Shown here: piece after piece, positions 43,494 to 53,389 of the stretch
Numbering within the stretch: position 1 is the stretch's first letter
Layout: the number at the start of each line of letters is the position of its first letter
Source: Nephrocerus scutellatus
Lineage: Eukaryota; Arthropoda; Insecta; Diptera; Pipunculidae
Direction: 5' to 3'
DNA: 64,000 nt
NCBI GenBank assembly: GCA_947095585.1
Contig: OX352763.1
Location: 49,696,481-49,760,480, forward strand
Translations under genes and position numbers: made by a program
The notes under the pieces: model-generated
Seen by the model: the letters and a program-made list of their open reading frames with translations, nothing else
Told to the model about the DNA's origin: nothing
The model's database searches: none

Positions 43494-43885
43494 GTTCAAT
43501 TTCGGCCTAATATTAATCGAACTGAACCTGAAAATTGGATACCATCAGTTACGATATTTTAATCGTTCGTGTGAGACGCCAGCCCAGAAATGTGGCCGAA
43601 GCTTGACCCAGAGCATCTTCATCGAAGTCCGCCGAGGATCCTGCACCGAGACGCTGAGTTGCATCATATTCGTTTTTTTAGTTATGGTTTCTTATTAACG
43701 ACAGTGTCATAAGGAAAGAAAAAAAAAGAAATAAAAGGACCTTTCCTGGTTCGTTTGAAAACGTTAGGGTTTTGTGTAGTGCCTAAACGAGAGAGAGGCA
43801 GAGGGAAAGAGTAAGGATAGAAGACAGGATCTTTCCTTTCAATGGGCCAAATCCCATCATTTACATTAACCCCCGTTTGTTTCAG

Positions 43886-43937
43886 AAGCCGTCGTCGTCG
43901 TCAGCGCTGTCGAGGAGGATGGTGGTTGGATTCAGGG
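43886..43937 (+). other. Exon-like LTR cassette, copy 5 (52 nt)
   Basis: Identical boundaries and nearly identical sequence to copy 4 at 28042, as expected for the two LTRs of one provirus. The donor reads GGTAAGTGG. Confidence 0.55.
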
Positions 43938-44044
43938 GTAAGTGGATTTTAGTACCTTTTGTTTGTCCATCTCTGGAATTTGTTCATAATTGTCTTTCAA
44001 CAATTACCCCTTTCCTCTATCACTCAACCCGAACTCGTTCAAAA

Positions 44045-45150
44045 GTACCTTTAAAATAAAAACTACTTTTAAAAACTAAGATGACAAAATATGATACTGT
44101 TTCATACTTTAGTGTCATATATACCTTTTTTTGCACATACCTTAATTACCTTTAAAATAAAAACTACTTTATAAAACTAAGATAACAAAATATGACACTG
44201 TTTCATACCTTAGTATCAGATATACCTTCTTTTTTTGCACATACCTTAATTACCTTTAAAATAAAAACTACTTTATAAAATTAAGATAACAAAATATGAC
44301 ACTGTTTCATACTTTAGTATCATATCTACCTTATTTTTTTTGCACATACCTTAAGTACATTTAAAATAAAACCTACTATTAAAACTAAGATAACAAAATA
44401 TGACACTGTTTCATACTTTAGTATCAGATATACCTTTTTTTGCACATACCTTAAGTACATTTAAAATAAAACCTACTATTAAAACTAAGATAACAAAATA
44501 TGACACTGTTTCATGCTTTAGTATCAGATATACCTTTTTTTGCACATACCTTAATTACCTTTAAAATAAAAACTACTTTATAAAACTAAGATAACAAAAT
44601 ATGACACTGTTTCATACTTTAGAATCATATATACCTTTTTTTTGCACATACCTTAATTACCTTTAAAATAAAAACTACTTTATAAAACTAAGATAACAAA
44701 ATATGACACTGTTTCATGCGTTAGTATCAGATATACCTTTTTTTGCACATACCTTAATTACCTTTAAAATAAAAATAAAAATTATAAAACTAAGATAACA
44801 AAATATGACACTGTTTCATACTTTAGTATCATATCTACCTTATTTTTACCTTTAAAATAAAAACTACTTTATAAAACTAAGATAACAAAATATGACACTG
44901 TTTCATACTTTAGTATCATATCTACCTTATTTTTTTTTGCACATACCTTAAGTACATTTAAAATAAAACCTACTATTAAAACTAAGATAACAAAATATGA
45001 CCCTGTTTCATACTTTAGTATCATAGATCCTTTTTTTTGCACATACCTTAATTACATTTAAATTAAAACCTACTTTTAAAACTAAGATAACAAAATATGA
45101 CACTGTTCTATACTTTAGTATCATACCTACTTTTTTTTGCGCATATCAGA
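44045..45150 (+). repeat. A1 3' LTR AT-rich array
   Basis: About eleven units of ~101 bp with the same two subtypes as in the 5' LTR, one short unit near 44840 and one with AAAATAAAAATTATAAAAC near 44770. Unit order differs from the 5' LTR, showing turnover after insertion. Confidence 0.85.
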
Positions 45151-45482
45151 AATGCGATTAAAACTAAAACATGCCTTAAATATATAAATTAAAAAAAACC
45201 CAAAAGATTGTTACTACTTTAATATTTTTATTATCATGCTATATACAATACCTTAAAACTAGGATAAAAAAATAAAACAAAAGATTATTACTACTTTACC
45301 ACTTTTAAAACATACCTTAAAACTAGGATGAAAAAAAAAGACAAAAAAACAAAAGATTATTGCTACTTTATTACTTTTATTAGCATACTATATAAAACAT
45401 ACCTTAAAACTAGGATAACAAAATACTATGCCTATTAAATATGTATATAGAAAATAACGATACGCCTAAATAAATTCTAATG

Positions 45483-45488
45483 AATAAA
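45483..45488 (+). terminator. Poly(A) signal in A1 3' LTR
   Basis: AATAAA preceded by an overlapping AAATAAATT 14 bp upstream, conserved at 36326 in the 5' LTR. It likely marks the R region end, leaving about 350 bp of U5. Confidence 0.5.
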
Positions 45489-45862
45489 GTGCCCTCTCTT
45501 GTTTATACTGAAAGAGGTGGTGTTTTCTTCTGATATGTAAGCAGAACCAACCAGATTTTATCGATGGGCCTCCGCGTTCCACTTGCCGGGTAGACGGCAC
45601 CCAGGAGCAGGGTCCGATGACGGGCGGAGCAGATTTTTCCTGTTCTCTCCATCCCTCCTTTTCGTGTACGTATTTTTTTTATGGTGAAGAAAGCAAAGGA
45701 TGGTGGTGCAAGAATTCACCCATTTCGGCGAGCTAAGCCTGAGCAATCAGCAAGACGTACACCCCGCATCTCTCCATCCATTGCAGGACTTTAAGGATTT
45801 GACCATCCGATCGCAATAATAAGTCATAAACTTGTTGTTACACAAAAGTTCAATTCATTACA

Positions 45863-45866
45863 TGGC
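45863..45866 (+). repeat. Target-site duplication TGGC, right of provirus A1
   Basis: Matches 26717-26720. The empty site would read CGCACAATGGCGTATCAGCA. Confidence 0.75.
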
Positions 45867-46400
45867 GTATCAGCACAACTTTACTGTCCTGCTAAATGTT
45901 ATGCGGGCTAACTTTATTGTTTTTGCACGGCTTTTCCTTTTTCTTTAAATTTATTCGTTGTTAAAAATATGACAAGGCCACACTTTGTAATAATTTGATT
46001 TAAAATCCCAATAAAAAAAAAGGTTTAAAAAATTGTCTTTTCAAGTTTCTTAGACTCAACTACAAATCGGACTTCTCACATCGATGGTTTACTTTCGAGT
46101 GATTCGACCACGACTCTTCCTTCTTTCTCGCCAAAATTTGCTAGTCATTCCAAGAATTTTCTAGAAAATACTTTTATAATTTTAGCGCAAAAACTTTCCT
46201 TTCTTCTTTTTCCTATTTTCTCTATTTTTCCTTTTCTAATAAAATCCAATTACTTCTCTCCGTCCCTTATTAAAAATGGTCATCGAATACTCTTATCGAA
46301 ATAATAATAAATTAGTATAAAGCTTTTCTGCATCCTGCAGCCCCATCTATAATTCATAGAATTACAACAAGCATTGTGAATTCAAAATTTATTAATTGTG
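45867..46400. other. AT-rich DNA, no gene recognised
   Basis: Flank of the A1 insertion. I see no motif or repeat partner here. Confidence 0.45.
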
Positions 46401-47235
46401 TGGTCATTGTGATTACTGGTGTCGCAATCAGCTGATCAGATATATTTTCAAAGAAATTAACAATGTGAAAGTGTGTCACATTTTGTTCGGTTTCACGTTT
46501 TCTTTTCCTTGTCGTTTCGTTTTTTTAAAAGGAATTTTAATTTTTTGGTTTGTGTAATTTTAGTTTTTACTTCATTCGGTCGCGAGTGATTATTTCAAGA
46601 AAAATGTGTACTTGTTTTTATGTGCCGGGAAGACTGGGGGTCAATCCAACCCCCTTGTCTTTAGCAAATTGGATTTTACAATTTCGCTGCTTTCCAGCGG
46701 CAGCCGCAGAGTTTTTTTGCAATTTTTGTTGTTGTTTTTTTGTTGTTAAAACAACATACTATCCAGGTGAGTGCACATTTTTTGTTCCAGAGACGTGTAT
46801 TCTTCCTTTAAATGTAATATGTTTAATAAAAGGGGGGATCGCGTCTCGATTCAATTACTTATTTTAGATTAGGTACTGTTTGTTTTCTTTTTTGTATTTC
46901 AGGTGCAGACAGGTACAGACGGAGTAGTAGGTATGTGGGCATACGCAGCACTTCATTAGCTTGAGCAATAACAGACGTGCACTCCGCCCCAGCCGTTGGC
47001 AAACCAAGTACGAAGGGACAAAGTTAACACCCACACACACTTTATGACAACTGCACTGGTTAAATTTCAAATAACTAACTAATTCGCTGCAGCGAACGCC
47101 ACATTTTATACTCATTTAAAAATATTATAGACAGAAATATCGAAAAAAGACCAGAAAATTGTAGCCTTATTCCCTTATTTACAACTAACTATACTTATAT
47201 GTAATGAGTAATATTCTAAAAATAAACTACTAAAA
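46401..47235 (-). repeat. Candidate 3' LTR of element D
   Basis: Non-coding DNA beyond the integrase end. A TATAAAA box on the minus strand at 47104-47110 is followed about 25-35 bp downstream by GCAGCGAATTAGTTAGTTAT. Limits cannot be set because no second copy exists in the window. A 105-codon plus-strand frame (46550-46867) has no recognisable domain. Confidence 0.35.
47104..47110 (-). promoter_or_regulatory. TATA box candidate in element D LTR
   Basis: Minus strand GAGTATAAAATGTGG, in the non-coding stretch where an LTR promoter is expected. Confidence 0.35.
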
Positions 47236-47997
47236 CTGTAGTTTTGGAGATTTACCTTTCCTTCTTTTGGGATTGTAAAGCCAGACCAAATCTCCTTCCT
47301 GAAATCCTCCATAGTTCGCACGCAGGTTGCTGGCATCCACTATATTGCTCCTTACTGCAGCATGATCAGCAATCATCCTCTATCTTAGATCACTAACGTA
47401 GTTGTCCTTTGTTGTCGGCTCTACTGGTGGTGATCCAAATTTAATATAGCATGGTAGACGAAGTTCTTTGACAAACGCAACCATTGCGGGTGAGTTTTAA
47501 GTCGTGTTGTAGACAGCGCTACGATAACCCATCATAAATAACGGTATACAACGATCCCAATCATCTTGGTTGGCATTAACTTCTTTTCGCAGGTGCTCTT
47601 CCAGTATTCTGTTGAACCTTTCGAGCATTCCGTATGAATGTAACGAAATAGTCCTCGTTTTCTTGATGTTGAGTACTTGGCACAGCTCTTGAAAGACTAG
47701 CGATTCAAAATTCCGCCTTTGATCGGAATGTAATTCCAGTGGTACTCCAAATCTTCAGATCCAATTGTCCACGAATGCTATACCCACCGTGCTAGCTTCC
47801 TGGTTTGCGATGGGATATTTACATTTACTGAAGTAATCAATGCACACGAGTATATAGCGATTTCCATCGCTTGTTTCTGGGAATGGACCAGCTATGTCCA
47901 TTGCCACCCGTTCAAATGGGGCTCGAACATTGTACTGTTGCATTTTTCCTCTAGTTTTTGGTTGCGGTCCATTGCTTGCTGCGCACATGTCACACAA
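47236..47997 (-). pseudogene. Element D integrase core and C-terminus relic
   Basis: The minus strand at 47997-47755 encodes VAMDIAGPFPETSDGNRYIL with the first catalytic Asp. From 47755 leftward it continues as GVPLELHSDQRRNFESLVFQ (second Asp; the usual Gly after DQ is Arg) and GMLERFNRILEEHLRKEVNA (catalytic Glu), then a C-terminal part with GDLVWLYNPKRRKGKSPKLQ. Stop codons interrupt after 47755 and near 47500. The pattern is that of 412/mdg1-like Ty3/Gypsy integrases as I remember them. Confidence 0.8.
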
Positions 47998-48446
47998 TCA
48001 ACACCAGTCTTCCACATTTCTGCGGCAATTGACCCATAGAAGCGATTTCTAACTTTATCTAGCGTCTTATTAACGCCCAAATGCGCTCCTGATGTACCAC
48101 TATGTAATTCTTGCAGGACTTCTCTGACTCGGTTCGTTGGTAGCACAATCTGCGATTTTGTGCTTCGACCATTAGCCGATTCCCATTGCCTTACCAGCAG
48201 TCCATCTTCCAATCTCAATGACCCCCATTGAGCCCAGTAACTTTTTACTGCCGGACTTGCTGTTGTAGTCTCGTGCCACTCCGGTGTTTCACCTTGCTCC
48301 ATCCAATAAAATATTGGATCAATCGAGTCATCGCGAACTTGTTCTCCCCTAAGCTGCTCTTTTGTCCGGCGATGTTCAACCTGTAGTCTTATTTGTGCAA
48401 CTACTTCAGAGCACTTCTTGTTTTCTTGTATTGTACCCATCGGCAT
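47892..48446 (-). pseudogene. Element D integrase zinc-binding region relic
   Basis: 184 codons on the minus strand: RNase H to integrase linker (RVREVLQELHSGTSGAHLGV, RNRFYGSIAAEMWKTGVDCV) with the HH-CC module, CVTCAQQAMDRNQ. A frame change near 47960 leads into the core region. Confidence 0.75.
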
Positions 48447-48507
48447 TATTATGCAGCGTACCTTTTTGATACTCTGTTCCCAATGAATATGCCTTGAGGC
48501 GTTCGAT

Positions 48508-48768
48508 TCATCTGGCCACTTGACCTTCTGCTTCCCTGAACTGCATTAACCACTTAAGAGCTGCAAGGTCAGTTCGAAGAAGAAATTCCTGACCGTATAG
48601 GCAATTGTGGAAGTGTTTGACGCTATAGGCAACAGCTAGCAATTCCCTTCGCGTCACGCAGTAGTTCTTATCGGGCTTAGAAAGCGAACGGCTGTTGTAC
48701 GCTATTACATGCTCCTTTCCTTCTTGATTCTGCGATAGAACCATCTTTCTTTTGAACAAGAACCACAT
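48508..48768 (-). pseudogene. Element D RNase H relic
   Basis: 86 codons on the minus strand: HVIAYNSRSLSKPDKNYCVT, RRELLAVAYSVKHFHNCLYG and RTDLAALKWLMQF, the middle of Ty3/Gypsy RNase H (TDHxxLxWL is here TDLAALKWL). The first RNase H part and the polymerase are absent. Confidence 0.75.
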
Positions 48769-48844
48769 GTGAGCTCCATGGGCTTTTAGACTTCTCTATG
48801 ATTCCATCACGTTCCATCTTCTTAAACAGTGTTTCTGCCTCTTA

Positions 48845-49069
48845 TTATTTAGCAAGTGGTAATCGTATTGCCGCCTGTCGAATTGGAGTAGCATTTCTTG
48901 TATCGCTTCGATGACGCACTATATTGGTCTTACCCATGTCATTGTCGCTGACAGCAAACAGGTCGGCAAATTGCTCTAGCGCCTTTTCTGCTGCTTGTTT
49001 CCAGTGTGAAAGTAATGCTGATGCTGCCATCGATACAGCGCTTATGCAAGAACAATCACCATCAGTCAC
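48845..49069 (-). pseudogene. Element D protease to RT linker relic
   Basis: 74 codons on the minus strand with EQFADLFAVSDNDMGKTNIV and HRSDTRNATPIRQAAIRLPL, the usual start of Ty3/Gypsy reverse transcriptase (LxxFxDLF ... HxIDTGxxxPIRQ). The polymerase that should follow has been deleted, since RNase H lies 77 bp further on. Confidence 0.7.
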
Positions 49070-49109
49070 AACTTTGGTGCGTTCGGTTCACGGTCAACGA
49101 GGCGATGTA

Positions 49110-49617
49110 CATCGTGCACATTAGAGAAAATCGTAATTTCGGAATTTCATGGGGAATTCAATCGATGGGTTGGATTTCGCAACATATTTGAGGCAATAGT
49201 GCATTCTCAGGAGCATCTTTCGACGGCAGCAAAATACACCAGATTGATAAAGCCATTAAAAGGCACTGCTGCACAGGTGGTGGCTGGCTTCTTTCCCACA
49301 GACGATAATTACGCTTGGTAAACATTGAAGGCGTATCGGCTCATTTAAACATTTTCCTGAACATGGAACCAATCGAAAAGGAAACAAATACAGGCTTTCG
49401 TCGAGTAGTCGACCTTACGAATGAAACAACGTGGTCATTGGCGGCAATGAAACGACCGGTAGGCCAGTGGGATGACCTTCTTGTTCACATCTTGGTGTCA
49501 AAACTTCTTAAGGCAACGATTATCCATTGGGAAATGGAACAACGAGGCACAGAACTTCCGAAATTAGAAGATCTATTGAAATTCACCGAAGGCAGAGCCC
49601 GTGAATTGATCTGTTAA
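49110..49617 (+). pseudogene. BEL copy 2 gag relic
   Basis: From 49125 the DNA encodes ISEFHGEFNRWVGFRNIFEA and KYTRLIKPLKGTAAQVVAGF, the DUF1759-type BEL gag region. A stop near 49320 and a frame change follow, then 49315-49617 gives KRPVGQWDDLLVHILVSKLL and GTELPKLEDLLKFTEGRARE, the next part of the same domain. Gag zinc knuckles and protease are not found. Confidence 0.75.
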
Positions 49618-49639
49618 TCGGGGCAGTTGCGAGGCAAAT

Positions 49640-50200
49640 CAACCACACGCCCAGAATACGCATCTTGGCTGGGTAGTGTCACAAAATGACACGAAACATA
49701 GCAGACCAACGGTACGGGATAAATTGGCGAACATTATTCTACGGTTCACGATATATCACGTGGCCTTGGTGGCGGACGTCGAGAAGATGTTTTTTCAAGT
49801 GGTGGTACCTCAAGATGATCAGCGGTGGCAACTCATACTATGGCGGGAGAAACCAACCAATCAGCTACATACTTATCGGCTTACAACAGTGACGTATGGT
49901 ACACGCTCTGGGCCATACTTGGCAGTACGTACTCTACATCAATGTGCTCGAGATAATTGCACAATCATCGAGAATAAGACAAAGGCAGATGAGGCAAAGC
50001 GCAGCATCGAGAAGGATTTCTACGCTGACGACGCTCCGACTCCAGCGGTGGCAATTCTTCGAGCAAAGAATGTTGCTTGTATTTTACAGTAAGGCCACAT
50101 GCATATACGGAAAGGGAAATCGAATATTAGCGCAGTTACACATGCGATATTTGGTCAAGGCGACTCAGGTAGGTTTCAATTATAAGTTCATCCAATGGAA
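49640..50200 (+). pseudogene. BEL copy 2 reverse transcriptase relic
   Basis: The palm region reads VALVADVEKMFFQVVVPQDD (first catalytic Asp) and YRLTTVTYGTRSGPYLAVRT, then KDFYADDAPTPA, where FYVDD is usual. The upstream finger part is missing. A frame change after 50090 ends it. Confidence 0.75.
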
Positions 50201-50940
50201 ACTTCCGTTTTAGGCTTGCAGTGGGATATTTTGTACGATACATTGTCATTTGAAATTACCTTGGACGAGGCAGTGACACGCACAAAACGAAAGTGTCTTA
50301 GCGACATATCAAAGCTATATGACCCGACAGGACTCAGGCACCAGTAGTCGTTAAGGCGAATTTTTTTTGCAGAAATTATGGTTGGCTGGCATTGGTTGGG
50401 ACGAAGATATTTCTGGCGAGCTACTCAGGGAGTGGATCATGTATCGACAAGATTTGTTCCAACTTGAAAATCTAGAGATCCCACGGTACATTGGCATGCA
50501 TCCGGGACAGCAAACTACGCTGCACGGGTTCTGTGATGCATCAATACATGCATACATGCGTATCCGGCAGTCATATATGCGCGAACTTTAAATAATGCAA
50601 GAAAGGCGACTGTCCGGTTAATCACATAAAAAATACGAGTAGCGCCGGTCAAAACAGTATCAATTCCGAGGTTAGAGCTTAGCGGAGCTCAACTGTTGGT
50701 AACTACGATGAAGAAGGTAGGATAGGCTTTGAACATTTCAACAATAGAGAGTTTCTTTTGGACGGACTGCGGTCTGCTTCAAACCGTATGTAGCGAATCG
50801 GGTGAGCTACGTATATGGCATCATATTCCCACGACACAGAATCCTGCGGATTTTGCTAGTAGAGAACTAATGACTTCACACTTACAGGCTCATACGCTCT
50901 GGTCGACGGGGCCAGAATTTTTTTAACGAGGCGATCGGTA
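50201..50940 (+). pseudogene. BEL copy 2 connection and RNase H relic
   Basis: Fragments in several frames: GLQWDILYDTLSFEI and SDISKLYDPTG (50215-50335), WDEDISGELLREWIMYRQDL and HGFCDASIHAYM (50367-50591), IPRLELSGAQLL (50660-50700), and the RNase H end HHIPTTQNPADFASRELM with LWSTGPEFF (50815-50926). The order is that of BEL elements. Confidence 0.75.
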
Positions 50941-51189
50941 TAGCACGTAAGGCGAGCCGATATATACTGTAGAGGATTTGCAGCATTTTCGCGATGAGGT
51001 GAAGGTACCAGTGTGGGCACATACATGTGGCCGAACTAACTAATGACAAAGCGACGAGACGATCAGGAGATTAATTTACTCCATCGTACAAAGTCTCTCA
51101 CCAAGTTAAAGCAATTATGGCACATATTCTCTACGCAGGCAGCTCAAAGCGTAATACATATGGAGCTGACATATGCAGTGTTGAACGAT

Positions 51190-51744
51190 TACATCAAGCA
51201 ATGCTGCCATTGACGCGCTTGGACTAACGGCAGTGGTACGATCGCGAGATAGAAATATGCAACAAAGCCATAGACTTACCGGACAACAGCGGGTTCAGTT
51301 CATTGAACCCATTCATCGTACAAGAGAATATTTTACGAGTAGGAGGCCGAATGACACGAGCACCATTGGATGTAAATCAAAAGCACCCAATCATCTTAAC
51401 AAAGGGAAGCAGGCTGGCATACATGATTGTTGCTAAGGTACATCGAGAAACATTACATGGCAGTGTGCAGTTGATGCTGCAAACCATACGACAAACACAT
51501 TGGATTATAGGAGTCCGGGCACTCGTGAAATCCTACATTAACAAATGTGTCACGTGTCGCTTACAACGAGGTACAGTGGCAAGACAAAGATCGGTTGATC
51601 TGCCAAAGTATCGCATAAATCGACATTGTGGACCATTTTTGCTCCGCTTAGGCGCAACGCGGTCACGCACAACGACCACAACGTATGTAGTCATGTTCGT
51701 ATGTTTGGCAACCAAGGCGGTACATGTTAAGTTGGCTATCACAA
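51190..51744 (+). pseudogene. BEL copy 2 integrase relic, truncated
   Basis: Shows ENILRVGGRMTRAPLDVNQK, the zinc-binding module (AKVHRETLHGSVQ to YINKCVTCRLQR) and the core start TTTYVVMFVCLATKAVHVKL. The GxDFxGP motif with the first Asp is degraded (HCGPFLLRLG). The rest of the core is replaced by a LINE in the same reading frame. Confidence 0.8.
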
Positions 51745-52250
51745 TCTATCAACTGAGACCTTTCTCAGCTACCTTGCATCAGCTAGATAGAATACAAAAC
51801 CGTGCGATAAAACTTATCGGTGACGAAAACATTGCGAACTCAATTTATTCCCTTGAACACTGCAGGAACGTCTCCTGCTTGTCACTCTTTTATCGCTTCT
51901 TCCACCTGCGGTGCTCAAGAGAAATAGCTAGTTGCATTCCTTGAATTAAACCGCAATACTCGTGTCGCTCTAAATGCTCATCAGTATACCCTTTTGCCCA
52001 TCTTCAGACGTACAGTTAAGTTCAGGGATTCGTTCTTCAGCCGTACAACACATATGTGGAATGCTCTGCCAAGCTCTGTCTTTCGACATCACTATGATCC
52101 ACAAGCATTCAAAACACAAGCTCATAGGCATCTCCTCTTCTCCTCCTTTTCCTTAACGCCGACGCTGTGCCAAGCATATAGCCGAACATAACAAGTGTGC
52201 GAAACCCCTTTTTGCGTGCGTGCGCAAATTATAAAAAAAAAAAATATATA
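51745..52250 (+). mobile_element. LINE 3' end fragment with A-rich tail
   Basis: Encodes the C-terminal region of a non-LTR reverse transcriptase: LDRIQNRAIKLIGDENIANS, SLEHCRNVSCLSLFYRFFHL, then after a one-base insertion at about 51942 RNTRVALNAHQYTL, and MWNALPSSVF (51994-52190 frame). The stop is near 52188 and an A-rich tail lies at 52232-52244. This truncated 3' end is typical of a LINE insertion. It is unrelated in sequence to the jockey-type copy at 28.5-33.4 kb. Confidence 0.8.
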
Positions 52251-52829
52251 AGCTTCGCCCTTCGGGTTCGCAATTAGAGCCCCTTTACTTCAAAATTTTT
52301 ACAAAAACTGGTGTCACAGTTTGTATGGGAAGATCCAAAAACTTTCCACTACTATAGACACAAGAGCTAATGTATTCTGCTATACGAGTGACTACACACA
52401 CCCGTGTATGTATATTCAGTTGTAATTCAAGCCTAAGCAAAGCCTAAAGGTATGCAACGTTAAAAGTAGGTCTTTTATTCATAAGCGATAGGTCATTCAG
52501 TCAAAAGCGATTACTAAAATAGACTAAAAAAACCACATTTTTTTGCAATCGTTAGGCTTTAAAAAATATTGGAAGCGAAGCGTAGATTGAGTATTTTTTT
52601 CAGTTTTCTCAGGGGTAGTGTAGTGTAGTATGAATGAAAATATTACGGCATCGAGCGCTAACTAATTGTTTTAAAACAAATCTCTTCAAATTTAGACTGG
52701 TAGAAGCCGAGATATACGACACGGTAAACAAACGTACAAACGTACAAACGAATAAACTTACAAACGTACAAATGTATACACGTTCGCTGAAAAAGTTTTC
52801 ATATCCTCTAAATATACGCTTCGCCCTCC
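52251..52829. other. Spacer with a GGCCC repeat scrap and direct repeat
   Basis: A segment at 52250-52330 (CTTCGCCCTTCGGGTTCGCA, TTAGAGCCCCTTTACTTC) recurs at 52818-52880 (CTTCGCCCTCCGGGCTCACA), so 52250 and 52820 bound a ~560 bp unit. Between them is CAAACGTACAAACG-type short repetition (52728-52770). No gene is seen. Confidence 0.45.
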
Positions 52830-53155
52830 GGGCTCACAATTAGAGCCCCTTTACTTCAAAATTTTTACAAAAACTGTTGTCACCGGTGTTGCATGGGAGC
52901 CCCGACCTTGGTGTCCGATCACTTACAAATTTCAATAGGAAGTGTTGTCATCGGAGATACACATGTGTTGAAAATTTTAAGAAAATCGGGCTAATTTTTA
53001 AAAAATTTATATGGGCCTCAGGGCCCTCAGGTCCCGGTCACTCCAAAAATTGTGCAGAAGGTTTTGTCCATCGGAAATATACATGTGCTTAAAATTTGAA
53101 GAAATCGGACTAATTTAAAAAAAAAATTCACTCAATAAAATTTTAAAAAAGTTTT
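52830..53155 (+). repeat. GGCCC dispersed tandem repeat, block 9
   Basis: Three units, interrupted in the last AT spacer (TTTTAAAAAAGTTTT) by the inverted-repeat element that begins at 53156. The unit continues at 56511 (TTTTTTCCATCTGAGATACA). Confidence 0.7.
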
Positions 53156-53173
53156 TTGAAGTGAAACTTTTTT
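53156..53173 (+). repeat. Left inverted repeat (18 bp)
   Basis: TTGAAGTGAAACTTTTTT. Together with the preceding AAAAAAGTTT it can also form a local hairpin. Confidence 0.6.
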
Positions 53174-53189
53174 CCGGAGGGGGCTACAA

Positions 53190-53345
53190 TTTTCAAGCAT
53201 TACGCTGTTATTACTCTGTTGTATACTTTTGTTACACTGGTATTACTCTGTTGTACACATTACTCTGTTGTGCAATTATGTTACACTGGTATTACTCTGT
53301 TGGAAACATTACTCTGTTGTTCACTTTTGTTAATTTTATGCCTCG
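53190..53345 (+). repeat. TTACTCTGTTG short tandem repeat
   Basis: ATTACTCTGTTGT or TTACACTGGTATTACTCTG recur about seven times in irregular spacing of 15-35 bp, between the left inverted repeat and the satellite. Confidence 0.65.
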
Positions 53346-53389
53346 TTTTCTATAGTTATATTATTTTATATGTATAAAACTATATATGC

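Larger units (their letters stand above)
26721..45862 (+). mobile_element. Ty3/Gypsy provirus A1 with giant LTRs
   Basis: It has TGT...ACA LTRs, a TGGC target duplication on both sides, a tRNA-Lys primer site right after the 5' LTR, then gag, protease, deleted reverse transcriptase, RNase H, and deleted integrase. The 3' LTR is 3.4 kb; the 5' LTR is 10 kb only because a LINE and a 1.5 kb duplication lie inside it. The LTRs are otherwise nearly identical, so insertion is recent, but the deletions in pol mean it could move only with helper enzymes. Confidence 0.9.
42459..45862 (+). repeat. A1 3' LTR (3.4 kb)
   Basis: Starts TGTAGTGGCGATATTTTTGC and ends GTTCAATTCATTACA, then TGGC. It holds the short ORF, exon-like cassette, about eleven ~101 bp array units (44045-45150) and AATAAA at 45483-45488. 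At over 3 kb it is far longer than typical Ty3/Gypsy LTRs (0.2-1 kb). It carries about 79 bp (after 42806) that the 5' LTR has lost. Confidence 0.9.
46401..49100 (-). mobile_element. Ty3/Gypsy element D relic (minus strand)
   Basis: RNase H, integrase zinc finger, integrase core and C-terminus follow each other on the minus strand, with a promoter-like LTR candidate at 46.4-47.2 kb. Gag and most of the reverse transcriptase are missing. The second LTR is not found. The right side meets a BEL relic on the opposite strand at about 49.1 kb. Confidence 0.75.
49110..51744 (+). mobile_element. BEL/Pao LTR retrotransposon, decayed copy 2
   Basis: Remains of gag, reverse transcriptase, RNase H and integrase on the plus strand, in the BEL order but with many stops. 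No LTR is visible; the left end abuts element D and the right end is cut in the integrase core by a LINE fragment. It differs in sequence from copy 1, so it is another BEL family. Confidence 0.8.

Noticed and set aside
28200..45150. CRISPR-like regular repeats of ~101 bp
   Set aside because: The units are contiguous AT-rich tandem repeats without unique spacers, in a eukaryotic LTR; no cas-like genes.
46550..47115. Frames of 105 and 83 codons near 46.5-47.1 kb as an env-like or host gene
   Set aside because: No signal peptide or family motif is evident; the region reads better as an LTR with a TATA box on the minus strand.
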